DNA from: Paenibacillus_AB hodogayensis
GTDB taxonomy: Bacteria > Bacillota > Bacilli > Paenibacillales > NBRC-103111
Assembly (NCBI RefSeq): GCF_039536325.1
Contig: NZ_BAAAYO010000001.1
Location: 868,001 to 932,000, forward strand
Direction: 5' to 3'
DNA: 64,000 nucleotides
Each line of letters begins with the position of its first letter. Position 1 is the first letter of the stretch. The notes below the pieces were generated by a model, which made no database searches, was not told where the DNA came from, and saw only the letters and a program-made list of their open reading frames with translations. Positions 39,301-47,568 of this stretch are shown here, piece after piece. Position numbers and translations under genes: made by a program.

Positions 39301-41814
39301 CCACCAGCCGCTGAGCGACGGGACGAAGTCCACGGAGTCGTCTCCCTCCGGATCGATCTTCAGCAGATCGATCATGTTGTACATGGCATCGTTCAGCGAG
39401 CCCGCTGCGACATTCTCTCGATAAGCCGAGTAGCCGTAATCCGTACGCAAAATATCCGTGTAGGCGTCATATACAGCCCCCTTCTGGGCATACACGCCGA
39501 CGGAGGCTCGGTACGTCGTTCCGCCGTTCAGCTGCGAGTACGTGCCGTACTGAGGCGCATACCAGATTGGCTGGACCGCTCCTTCATTATTGATCAGACT
39601 CATCCCGAGACGCTGGTTGCCCGCCGTACCGGCCGGCTCGAACACAAGCGGCAGCTGTGCGGACGGTATGTACAGCCCGTACGTGAACGGGTCGCCGGCA
39701 GGGGTCTTCTTCTCGACCAGACTCATCGGCGCCGTCAGCTCCCACAAGCCGGTCGATTCGACCGTCCCGGCCATTTTGGCATGGTTGCGCGCCCCGCTCA
39801 GCACTTCGCTTACGTCGGACAAGCTTTCGGCCGTGAACGACTGGTAGCCGACGACGTACTGACCGGAGGCGACAGGCGTAAGCGCATATTCGATGAGAGG
39901 CCGGGCTCCTGCCAGCGACCAGGTAACGGTCAGCGCATAACGGTCGCTGTGGGACGTATCCGCCAGCACCACGGTTTGCGCGTCCGGCATGCTGAAGCTG
40001 TCGAACGCGGTCCAATCGGCATCCATCGTTTCGTAATAGTCCGCTCTGTCTCCCGACGCGCCGCCGAGAACGACCCATTGCTCCTCCAGCCGCTCGTTCT
40101 CGTTGTTCATCGGCCTCCAAACTCCGTCTTCCCGATGGTAGACGTCCCGCACGACCGTGCGGCCTCCATTCCAAGCCGCCTCCAGAAATGTCACTTTGTA
40201 ATCCTCGTTCTCAATCGTGCCTTTCTCGGTGTAGATCACATTCGTCAGCGCCCGGCTGCGCAGCGGCCCTAAGGGGGGCGGCAGACGCTCGATCGTGCCT
40301 TCGAATTTGACGGCGCTGGCCCGCGTGTAGATTCCCGATCCGCTGCCCGTGGTCCGCGTCAGCCGCACGTATTCGTTGCCGTCCCCGGTAAAGTCGTACG
40401 TGCCGAGGTCGATCCAGCCCTCGCCGGCAGGCGTCAGATTCAGGTAGCGCGTCTCAGTCGAGCCGCCGTGCACGATATCCAATCTGACCTGCGGGTCGGC
40501 ATTGTCCGGCCAATTCACCTTGTAGAACGATACGGCCGCCCGGCCCGCGGTCATTCGCGGCTTCCACGTCGTAGTCGCTCCCGCGGTTGACGTATAGCGG
40601 GTGTTGTTCTTGTTGTAGCCCTTCACCGACGAAGACGTGAACCAGGAGCCGGTTTCGGAATAGCCGCCGTCGCCGTATTGGAGAACGATCGAATTGCTGG
40701 GCTTGCGAGTCACTTGCAATGTATACGTTTTCAAAATAGTGCCGTCCGCACTCTCCACCTCGACGTCAATCTCGTTCGCGCCGACAGTAAGAGCAATGTC
40801 CGGCGATGGAGAGCCGGCGGCCACGGCGGTGCCGTTGACCTTCACCACGCTCCCGGGCGTCGAGGCCTCCGCCGTGACCCGGACGGACGCCGTGCGCAGC
40901 TCCACTTCACTCGCATAGCTCGTCACCTGCGGATCGAACGAGGGGCTGAGCGTACCTTCGCTGAGCGTCAGCCGGGCGAGCGACGCCTCGGGCGGACGGA
41001 CGGCGGTTACGGTATACGTGCGTGTCTCCGTGCCGTCTGCGGACAGAACGACGATGTCGATCGCCGCTTGCTCGCCGGGAGCCAGTGCTAAGGCGGGCGC
41101 GGGCGCGCCGTTTCCGACCGGCGCTCCCCTCACACGCAGCGTAGCCGCCGGGTCGTACGTCAAGGCAGTCACCGTTACCGCGGCCGTCCCCGGAGTCAAT
41201 TGGTACGTGTATGCCGTCACCGCCGGAGAAAAGGCGGGCGCAGGCTCGCCCCCGTTCACGCTCAAGCTTTGCAACGAGGCGTCCGAGCCTGCCTGCACCC
41301 TCTCGAATTTGACGGCGTCCGCGTGGATGAACGTATTCGCCGCCGTCGTCAGCTTGGTCAGCTTGACGTATTCGCCGCCCGAGCCGTCGAACGAAAACGT
41401 GCCGAGCTCGACCCAGCCCGACGTTCCCTGCGTGGCGTCAATGTCCCGAAGGTCGGATACCCCTCTATGGAATACCTCGATCCTCATATGCGGGTCGTCC
41501 GTGGGCGTCGGCCTTTTTACTTTGAATAGGGAAACTTTGTACGCCCCCTGAAGAGAACCGGCCGCAGGTGTCCATGTCGCAAAAGCTCCGTATCCGCCGG
41601 TCACTCGGGTCGAACTGTCGTTGTAGCCTTTCACGCTGCTGCTGCCCCAGCCTGCGCTTTCTTCATAGCCGGGATCGCCGTTGTCGATCAGAATCGCATT
41701 TTCCGCCGCTTCGGCCAATCCTCTCCGCGCGCCGCCGGGTACCGATAATGCCGCGAATGCCGTCATCAGCGCGAGCAGCAAAGCAAGACACCTGCGAATC
41801 GTCCCATAGTTCAC
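36328..41814 (-). CDS. Very large secreted glycan-active protein with repeated binding domains
   Basis: 1,828 residues from GTG 41814, preceded by GAGGGGGC. A signal peptide (RRCLALLLALMTAFAALSVPGG) is followed by a carbohydrate-binding-like domain (SSVKGYNDSSTRVTGGYGAFATWTPAAG), which recurs near residue 395 (TGSWFTSSSVKGYNKNNTRYTS), near 1460 and at the C-terminus (SGPWKLSGLTGYSPSVRSRYTDTQGATATWKATLPPGRYTASFY); these resemble golvesin/Xly-type CBD modules. Between the first two are cadherin-like beta-sandwich repeats (LQSLSVNGGEPAPAFSPAVTAYTY). Residues 550-1400 form a large catalytic-looking core (beta sandwich then helical (alpha/alpha) toroid, GYYYRGLIESQQQPEFPLL, HHVPAQLGQTMDYL) that I cannot assign to a named family. 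Probably a polysaccharide lyase or glycoside hydrolase acting outside the cell. Confidence 0.85.
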   Translation of the reverse strand: MNYGTIRRCLALLLALMTAFAALSVPGGARRGLAEAAENAILIDNGDPGYEESAGWGSSSVKGYNDSSTRVTGGYGAFATWTPAAGSLQGAYKVSLFKVKRPTPTDDPHMRIEVFHRGVSDLRDIDATQGTSGWVELGTFSFDGSGGEYVKLTKLTTAANTFIHADAVKFERVQAGSDASLQSLSVNGGEPAPAFSPAVTAYTYQLTPGTAAVTVTALTYDPAATLRVRGAPVGNGAPAPALALAPGEQAAIDIVVLSADGTETRTYTVTAVRPPEASLARLTLSEGTLSPSFDPQVTSYASEVELRTASVRVTAEASTPGSVVKVNGTAVAAGSPSPDIALTVGANEIDVEVESADGTILKTYTLQVTRKPSNSIVLQYGDGGYSETGSWFTSSSVKGYNKNNTRYTSTAGATTTWKPRMTAGRAAVSFYKVNWPDNADPQVRLDIVHGGSTETRYLNLTPAGEGWIDLGTYDFTGDGNEYVRLTRTTGSGSGIYTRASAVKFEGTIERLPPPLGPLRSRALTNVIYTEKGTIENEDYKVTFLEAAWNGGRTVVRDVYHREDGVWRPMNNENERLEEQWVVLGGASGDRADYYETMDADWTAFDSFSMPDAQTVVLADTSHSDRYALTVTWSLAGARPLIEYALTPVASGQYVVGYQSFTAESLSDVSEVLSGARNHAKMAGTVESTGLWELTAPMSLVEKKTPAGDPFTYGLYIPSAQLPLVFEPAGTAGNQRLGMSLINNEGAVQPIWYAPQYGTYSQLNGGTTYRASVGVYAQKGAVYDAYTDILRTDYGYSAYRENVAAGSLNDAMYNMIDLLKIDPEGDDSVDFVPSLSGWWSRAKGFMDIENPDAIRTAAGPVMLGAYYMTGDDELYENRALPMLEHGVSRNERGWSPTMAPVYGDTSLWKMASVPFDVTSVAAFYDMTRGLNAGLYAVGQEEYRFRNPDPFVRGPVIQPLMTYRMTGDVRYLNEAMAAADAYIEKEIDTPSTAAMNGRDFFYNYGKLWVEILELYEETKEPKYLAAAYKEGKRYASMFVARPVPQGTVSIPQPSPFRYEIAFLWDDRYKFPYGRSRLPEDAPGANVQTDAWRVSPNGLIYEAGDTSAAYRMNAQEAPFLLRLAAYTGDRLLQDIAHNAVIGRYTNYPGYYYRGLIESQQQPEFPLLGPTEGTSIYYHHVPAQLGQTMDYLVTEQMVKSAGRISFPSVFESDFLWFKYHVYGSEPGTFYGHSDAWLWMPKGIIDPGSKQLNWITAESGSRFYIGLSNESHQAVTTSVALNAQLIGFDPNGTYPVTVIRDNGAPEQAVMTNGKIEVTLTAQGMAAIIVEGMNIDVPLHRTPDSRDTSDKSYFFDRYSPIDAVKGMLLVKPDESAYRAYVQAKTTRPATLHYSFDGGTTYAASADDVYPMEWSIPVNDPSVPFTYYVESDGRRTQARTLYLPRYVSVPPSQPAQPGTRPSVIVDNADSESDGSWSRATAANDYYGDNYVTAKAGGQPTSRMRWKPELPDGGLYNVYYKLPVGRSEWASDAAVTVHYDGGEQTYAINEKTTNGDWTLLGKHPFAAGRSGYVEMTNRASAGSVVAADAFMWVPDGYSPSLVQVRLTSDRLELMRSQSAQLRAVAVWDTELSASVNGPNVTYTVDRPDLASIDVNGKLTVIGVDESTDEVNVTASVADGANVVQSPTLTIRIRPLTVIVDSTNQAAYAESGPWKLSGLTGYSPSVRSRYTDTQGATATWKATLPPGRYTASFYNIVRMSGGDESVQVEIKHGTGQTVVTVDAASGTSGWVNLGAFDFAGDGSEYVRLLRTTPTSNPPLFEVYTRADAVKFDDAPVE

Positions 41815-41830
41815 CAGAACGCCCCCTCGA

Positions 41831-43846
41831 TTATTGACGTCGTATGCGTACCGCCAAGTCCGTTTGCCCTGCGGGCAGATCAAAACGCCAGAAGCCATCC
41901 CCGATTTCGATCGCCTCCGCCGCTTCGGTTTCCGGCCGTCCGGCCCCGCTCCAGATGGCGAACGGACCGCTTTCCCTCAATCTGACGATCAGCTCCCGCT
42001 CAGTCGCCGAGATCGTCTCGACGGCGGCAGCCGACAAAAACTTGTCCGTCCGCCCGATCGCCGACCAGCCTTCGCGAATCGGCGTCAGTTGGAACAGCCG
42101 GTTGCCGTAGCCCGGCAGATCGAAGGCGAACGGCGCTTCGAGTCGAACGGCGCGCTGCGCGAGCCAGTCGAACAAGACAAGCCCTTCTCCCGGTACCGTC
42201 CATTCTCCGCGATCCGACAGCAGGTTCCCGGCATCCGCGTAATGCGCCGGACGAATGCTCCCCTTCAGCGGAACCTCCGGCTCCGACAAGTTGTAGGCGA
42301 CGATCGCCACAGCCCCGCCTGCAAGCGGCGCGGACACGACATACGGGCTTGCGCCCTCCAGCGGATTGTCGAACAAGCATTCCCGGATCGGCGCCGCCGG
42401 CGCGAGAGGACGAAGCAGCTCTCCGTTCCCGTAACAGAGCGGAAGCACGTTGGCCGCATCGAACGAGGCCGGATTGTCGGACAAGTAGACGGGACCGCCC
42501 GACATCGCCTTGGAGATCGCCATCATCTGCCCGCTGTCCTTGTCGCCGGAGTGGAACATGTCGTGATCGCCCCATACCGTTTGCCCGAGCCACGGCATAT
42601 TGCCGTACGAATTGTGCAGGTGCCGACGCGCCCGGCCAAGATCGCCGACCGCGTAATCTTCGCTGCAGCGCGTCACCGCGCTCAACCTCGTATTGAATGC
42701 GCACACGGCGTTGTGCGCCATGCAGTTGATCAAGCCCTTCATATGGCGGGCGCTTGCCGTTTCCAGCGCTTGGGCATTGTGCGCCGCCCTTTCGGTTCCG
42801 TTGTCCATGCCGCTGTTCATCTCTACGTTCTTCGCCTGGTTGTCGACCTTGATAAAATCGAAGCCCGCCTCCCGTACGGAGCCGATCATCGCCTCATAGA
42901 AAGCCAGCGAGTCGGCGAAGGCGTTTTTCGGCTGCAGCGCTCCGCTCGCGACTGGCTCCAAATGGCGGTTCAGCTCGCCAAGCTCGTTATCCGGGCTAAT
43001 GCCGCCCCAATAGCCGTTGAAGTTGAGCCACAGCCCCATCCAGCGAATACCGTCCTTCGAACGCCGAGCGAGCAGTCCCTCCCAGCCTTCGGGGAATTTG
43101 TCCGCGTCCGGCCGAAAGCTGATCAGCCGGCGCCGGGCATCCGCGTGCAGATGGCCGTCGTCGACAAGCACATAGCGAATCGGCAGTCCAGACGCTTCGA
43201 TCCGGTCGAACGCCTGCTGCAGCATCGTGCCGTCAATGTCGAACTTGTACTCCTCCCACGTGCACCAGCCCAAGTAGCGGAACGGCTCGGGATACGACTT
43301 CTCCTCCCGCAGACGCGTGGAGCCGTTCAGCCGGTTGTCGGCTGCGGCCGTCTCCCAGACGCGGCGGCATGCGCCGTAAGGGTCTTGATCCTCCGCCCAG
43401 GCGCAAAGCGGAATCTCGATTCCTTCAACCTTTGTGGTGCCTAATGTGCCGACTGCGAGCAGAAGCTTGCCGTCTTCTCCGGCAAACCATGCGAACGTGC
43501 GCTTGCCGACTGCCGCCAGCACTGCCAAATAACGCCCGTTATGCAGCTGAAGCAACAGAAAATGCCCACCCACCGCCAGGTCGGCGAAATTCGTGATCGC
43601 AAGCGGCTGAATGCGATTGCAGCCATCCGGCCAAGATTGGGTATGACCGGGAATCGGGTCATATTTCTGGTATGGCGCAAAATACGAGGCCGCCGCAAAC
43701 GGCGGAACCTCCACCTCGTACGTCAAAATCACGCCCCGATTGTCGGGCGTCCATGTTTCCGCGGGCTGTGTCATAAACCCGGCCGAGCCTTGCTCTGCCG
43801 AAAACGTCAGCCGCCTTGTCTTCGTATCGCTTGCGTTGCTTCCCAC
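41831..43846 (-). CDS. Sip1/raffinose-synthase-type alpha-galactosidase (GH36-like)
   Basis: 671 residues, GTG start at 43846, AGGAGG 8 bases upstream. Core TIM barrel: YLGWCTWEEYKFDIDG (about 191-206), IRYVLVDDGHLHAD (223-236), WMGLWLNFNGYWGGISPDNELG and FIKVDNQAKN with the nucleophile Asp335. The acid/base region is TRCSEDYAVGDLG (Glu396-Asp397), followed by GDHDMFHSGD and AMSGGPVYLSD, all as in seed-imbibition/raffinose-synthase-type family members (PF05691). No signal peptide is evident, so it is likely cytoplasmic and acts on imported oligosaccharides. Located between the binding protein and the secreted protein. Confidence 0.9.
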   Translation of the reverse strand: MGSNASDTKTRRLTFSAEQGSAGFMTQPAETWTPDNRGVILTYEVEVPPFAAASYFAPYQKYDPIPGHTQSWPDGCNRIQPLAITNFADLAVGGHFLLLQLHNGRYLAVLAAVGKRTFAWFAGEDGKLLLAVGTLGTTKVEGIEIPLCAWAEDQDPYGACRRVWETAAADNRLNGSTRLREEKSYPEPFRYLGWCTWEEYKFDIDGTMLQQAFDRIEASGLPIRYVLVDDGHLHADARRRLISFRPDADKFPEGWEGLLARRSKDGIRWMGLWLNFNGYWGGISPDNELGELNRHLEPVASGALQPKNAFADSLAFYEAMIGSVREAGFDFIKVDNQAKNVEMNSGMDNGTERAAHNAQALETASARHMKGLINCMAHNAVCAFNTRLSAVTRCSEDYAVGDLGRARRHLHNSYGNMPWLGQTVWGDHDMFHSGDKDSGQMMAISKAMSGGPVYLSDNPASFDAANVLPLCYGNGELLRPLAPAAPIRECLFDNPLEGASPYVVSAPLAGGAVAIVAYNLSEPEVPLKGSIRPAHYADAGNLLSDRGEWTVPGEGLVLFDWLAQRAVRLEAPFAFDLPGYGNRLFQLTPIREGWSAIGRTDKFLSAAAVETISATERELIVRLRESGPFAIWSGAGRPETEAAEAIEIGDGFWRFDLPAGQTDLAVRIRRQ

Positions 43847-43926
43847 CTTGTTTTCCTCCTCGCCCTCAGTCGGCCCGCAGCCGCGGTGCTGGCGTTGACA
43901 CGCCGGCCCCGCGGCTGCAAGGACGT

Positions 43927-45489
43927 TTATTTCTTCGCGCTTTCGATCTTCTTGATGAAATCGTTCATTTGCTTCACGTAATCTTCGCCGCCGGCTTTAT
44001 ACCAGCCGGAAAGCAGATCGTCGAATTTGGCTACCGGCGTCTGGCCCAGAATGATCTTCATGACGGTTTGATCCCATGCCTTCTGGTAATCCATCAGCTC
44101 CGGCTTCTTCGCCGCATCCGGCGTAAAGTCGAGGTCTTTGCCGCGCACGACGGTATCGACCGACTTTTTGAGCCACGGCATAATCATATCGCGGATCTTC
44201 TGGTCGGTACCTACGGCAATGAAGAAATCGGTGTCGTTGGCGCGGCGCATCGTGTTTTTGCGGACGAAGCTGGTCGGCGGGTTCGGGATCGCCACTTTCT
44301 GCCCGTTTTCCACTTTGTAGTCCGAGCCCTCGAAGCCTTCGCTGACCGTAGGCCACAATTCGTCCGACAAGTACGCGTCGAGGAAATCGACGGCTTGCTG
44401 CGGATTTTTGGCCGATTTGGTCAACGCCCAGAAGCCCCACAGCCCGGACGCATAGCCGCCGCCCTTCACTTGCCCCTTCTCGTCCTTCACGAACACGTAC
44501 GTCAGCTCGACATTCGGGTTCAGCTTGCGCATTTCATCGGTGTGCCAGGTGTAGTGGCCGGCAAAGCCCGGGAATACGCCCGTGATGCCTTTCCAGAAGC
44601 GCTCCCGCGCCTTGGTCGCATCGTTCGTCGCAGCGTCGGGGTCCAGCAGTCCCTCCTTGTACAGGTCGTTCGTAAAGGCAAGCGCTTTCTTATAGGCGTC
44701 CGACGAAGGGTCGTATTTGGGATCGATATAGTCATACTTGCCTCCTGCCGTCTTCTGCCACCCGGTCAGCCCGAACGGACCTGTCAACACGGGATCGAGC
44801 ACTTTGCGGCCGTTGACGTTTGCGGCCAGGCCGAACGTATCGTTTTTACCGTTTTTGTCCGGGTCCTCCTTCGTAAATTTACGCAGCATATCGGTAAACT
44901 GGTCGATCGTCATTTCGGCGTTGTCGGGCAGCGTAATGCCGACGTTGTTCAACCAGTCCTTGCGCACCCAGAACTGGTCGTTACGGGTTACCGAGGTACG
45001 CGGAATCCCGTACATTTTGTCGTCCTGCTTCACCTTGAGCGCATCCCACGACGTATCGTACGTGTGCTTCTGCAAATTTTTGGCATTCTTGATGTAATCG
45101 TTCACCGGCAGCAGAATGCCGTCCTTCATGGCGTTCAGAAAGCTCGGGTCGTTCGTGCTCGGGAAGAAGACAAGGTCCGGGTAGTCGCCAGACGCCAGCA
45201 TCAGCTGCAGCCGCTCGTTATAACCGGTCAGAGGCGGAATTTCGAAGGTTACCTTCGTATTCGTCTTCTTCTCCAGCAGCTCGACCATCTTCTTGTCGGT
45301 TTCCGACAAGTTCGCCTGATCGTAGTTCCCCATAATCTTCAACGACACCGGCTGTGCCGGCGTTGCGGGCGACGATCCGCCCTTGTCGTTGCTGTCGCTT
45401 GCGTTCGGCCCGCTCTTGCCGCAGGCCGTGCTCGTCAGCAGCAGCGCGGCGGCGAGCAGTGCGAGCATCCCCTTTTGTTTTCCCGACAT
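43927..45489 (-). CDS. Solute-binding lipoprotein of the polysaccharide-use locus
   Basis: 520 residues; ATG 45489. Lipobox STAC with Cys23, linker of Ser/Asn/Asp/Pro, then family-1 landmarks (LKIMGNYDQANLSETDKKMVELLEKKTNTKVTFE, DQFWVRKDWLNNVGITLPDNAEMTIDQFTDMLRKFTKEDPDKNGKNDTFGL). The NDTFGL segment after a DxDxNG calcium-like stretch marks LplA-type oligosaccharide binders. Order on the strand: LplB-like permease, LplC-like permease, this gene, galactosidase, large secreted protein. Confidence 0.92.
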   Translation of the reverse strand: MSGKQKGMLALLAAALLLTSTACGKSGPNASDSNDKGGSSPATPAQPVSLKIMGNYDQANLSETDKKMVELLEKKTNTKVTFEIPPLTGYNERLQLMLASGDYPDLVFFPSTNDPSFLNAMKDGILLPVNDYIKNAKNLQKHTYDTSWDALKVKQDDKMYGIPRTSVTRNDQFWVRKDWLNNVGITLPDNAEMTIDQFTDMLRKFTKEDPDKNGKNDTFGLAANVNGRKVLDPVLTGPFGLTGWQKTAGGKYDYIDPKYDPSSDAYKKALAFTNDLYKEGLLDPDAATNDATKARERFWKGITGVFPGFAGHYTWHTDEMRKLNPNVELTYVFVKDEKGQVKGGGYASGLWGFWALTKSAKNPQQAVDFLDAYLSDELWPTVSEGFEGSDYKVENGQKVAIPNPPTSFVRKNTMRRANDTDFFIAVGTDQKIRDMIMPWLKKSVDTVVRGKDLDFTPDAAKKPELMDYQKAWDQTVMKIILGQTPVAKFDDLLSGWYKAGGEDYVKQMNDFIKKIESAKK

Positions 45490-45539
45490 GTGATTTCCTC
45501 CATCGTAAATGGTTTATAGCAAAGGGCGATGCCCTTCGA

Positions 45540-46427
45540 CTATCCTTTGACCGATCCCAGCATGATACCTTTGACAAAATACTTTTGGATGAACGGATAG
45601 ACGAGCAGGATCGGCAGCATGACAATCGTCAGCGTCGCATACTTGAGCGTCTCCGACGTCACCTGATCGCTTCCCAGCTCCGCGGCATTGCCGCCGGCCG
45701 CAATCTGTTTGGCGCTGGCGCCCTCGATAATTTCGCGAAGAAACAGCATCAGCGGCCATTTGTCCACGCTGCGGATGTAGATGACGCCGTTGAAAAAGTT
45801 GTTCCAGTACCCGACAGCCGCGAACAACCCCAGGGTGGCGATAATCGGCATCGAGAGCGGTACCAGAATGCGGAACAAAATATACGGATCGGATGCGCCG
45901 TCGATGCGCGCCGCCTCCTCCAGCTCCTCGGGCAGTCCCTCATAATAATTTTTCATCAGGATCAGGCTGAAACCCGAGAACAAAGAGGGCAATACGAGAG
46001 CGGCGAGCGAATCGAGCAAGCCGAGCGAACGCATCAAGTAGTAGTTGGGGATGAGTCCGCCGCTGAACAGCATAGAGAAGATAACCAGCGTCATCAGCGT
46101 GCGCCTTCCCTTCAGCTCCTTCTTGGACAGTGGATACGCCGTAACGATATACATCAGCAGCCCGAGAAAGACGCCGACGACGGTGACGATGATCGTATTC
46201 CGGTAGCTCGTCCACAATACCGGATGCCCCACAATCTCCTTGTAGGCGCTGAGATCGAAATCGTGCGGCCACAGCATCAGCGGGTTGGCCACGTACGCGG
46301 TATACGAGCTGAACGAGACGGCCAGGACGTTGACGAACGGATACAGCATCAGGACGCACACCAAGACGATCAAGGCGTAATTGACTGTATCGAAAGCATT
46401 GAAGCGAAGTCGCAAGTTCTTTTTCAT
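45540..46427 (-). CDS. Carbohydrate ABC permease (LplC type)
   Basis: 295 residues from ATG 46427 (GGTAGG 7 bases upstream); the longer frame would start at 46442 and overlap the upstream stop by 7 bases without a good ribosome site. Six helices; EAA loop EELEEAARIDGASDPYILFRILVPLSMP (about residues 190-215), end motif KYFVKGIMLGSVKG. Inner-membrane subunit of the importer. Confidence 0.92.
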   Translation of the reverse strand: MKKNLRLRFNAFDTVNYALIVLVCVLMLYPFVNVLAVSFSSYTAYVANPLMLWPHDFDLSAYKEIVGHPVLWTSYRNTIIVTVVGVFLGLLMYIVTAYPLSKKELKGRRTLMTLVIFSMLFSGGLIPNYYLMRSLGLLDSLAALVLPSLFSGFSLILMKNYYEGLPEELEEAARIDGASDPYILFRILVPLSMPIIATLGLFAAVGYWNNFFNGVIYIRSVDKWPLMLFLREIIEGASAKQIAAGGNAAELGSDQVTSETLKYATLTIVMLPILLVYPFIQKYFVKGIMLGSVKG

Positions 46428-46435
46428 ATCGGCAC

Positions 46436-47398
46436 CTACCATACTTGTTTTCCGAACAGCCGCGCCAGACGGTTCGCTCCGAGGATCAGCACGAAGCCGA
46501 CCAGAGCCTTGAACAGACCGACCGTAGAGGCGAACGAGAGGCGGCCGTCAATGAGACCGATCCGGTACGTATACGTTTCGAATACGTCGCCTACGTCGTA
46601 GGTCAGCGGGTTGTACAGCAAAAAGATTTGCTCGAAGCCGTTGTCCAGAATATGACCGACCTGCAAAACCAGCAGCACGATGATCGTCGAGGCGATGCCG
46701 GGCAGCGTAATGTGGCGAATTTGCTGGAAGCGGTTGGCACCGTCCATCTTCGCGGATTCGTAAAGTGTCGGGTCGATGGAGGTCATCGCCGCCAGGTAGA
46801 TAATCGTTCCCCAGCCAACTCCCTTCCATACTTCGGCCGTGACGATAATCGTACGAAAAAATTCGGGCTTCAGCAGGAACGGAATCGGCTCGTGTCCGAA
46901 CGATTTCAGAATCTCGTTGACGATGCCGGTCGACGGCGACAGGAAGTTCATCACGATGCTCGCCAGCACGACCCATGAAATAAAGTGCGGCAGGTACAAT
47001 ATCGTTTGAGATACCCGCTTGAAGACGATATGCCGCACCTCGTTCAGCATCACTGCCAGGACGATCGGCGCGGGAAACTCGAATACGATCTGATAAAAGC
47101 TGAGCACCAGCGAGTTGCGCAGTACCTTGTAAAAATCGGGGGCGTGCAGCAGGTAGGCGAAGTTCTCCAGCCCGACCCATTCGCTGCCGCCGATGCCGCG
47201 CACCAGACTGAAATCCTGAAACGCAATGACGATTCCGAACATCGGAATGTATTTGAAGATCAGCAGATAAAGAAAGCCGGGAATCAGAAACAGGTACAGC
47301 CATTTGTGGCGGACCATATGTCGGTAAAGCTCCCCCCGCGTCTTCTCCCCCTTCGTGACCGCTTGGGCCGGCGGCGTCTCTTGAACGGTCCATTGCAT
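46436..47398 (-). CDS. Carbohydrate ABC permease (LplB type)
   Basis: 320 residues from ATG 47398 (AAAGGAAAG upstream); the longer frame (47443) is less well supported. HKWLYLFLIPGFLYLLIFKYIPMFGIVIAFQDFSLVRGI near the N-terminus is the LplB signature, and LYESAKMDGANRFQQIRHITLPGIASTI the EAA loop. First gene of the importer, upstream of the second permease (46427) and binding protein. Confidence 0.92.
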   Translation of the reverse strand: MQWTVQETPPAQAVTKGEKTRGELYRHMVRHKWLYLFLIPGFLYLLIFKYIPMFGIVIAFQDFSLVRGIGGSEWVGLENFAYLLHAPDFYKVLRNSLVLSFYQIVFEFPAPIVLAVMLNEVRHIVFKRVSQTILYLPHFISWVVLASIVMNFLSPSTGIVNEILKSFGHEPIPFLLKPEFFRTIIVTAEVWKGVGWGTIIYLAAMTSIDPTLYESAKMDGANRFQQIRHITLPGIASTIIVLLVLQVGHILDNGFEQIFLLYNPLTYDVGDVFETYTYRIGLIDGRLSFASTVGLFKALVGFVLILGANRLARLFGKQVW

Positions 47399-47517
47399 GG
47401 CGTATCTTTCCTTTCCTCTTGAGCATATCGTCATTATAGTCATGGCGAACGAGCGGCAACATCCAAATTCTCACGAAATGATTTGTTATTTCACCATGTG
47501 CCAACCAAACAAAAAAA

Positions 47518-47547
47518 CCCCGTCCTTCCCCAAGGGGAATGACGGAG
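47518..47547 (-). terminator. Terminator downstream of the 47569-49071 binding-protein gene
   Basis: CCCCGTCCTTCCCC (47518-47531) with GGGGAATGACGGAG (47534-47547), U-run TTTTTTT on the minus strand (plus-strand A-run 47511-47517). It isolates the upstream binding-protein gene from the permease operon. Confidence 0.8.
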
Positions 47548-47568
47548 CACGCGCGATTCTCCGCGCCT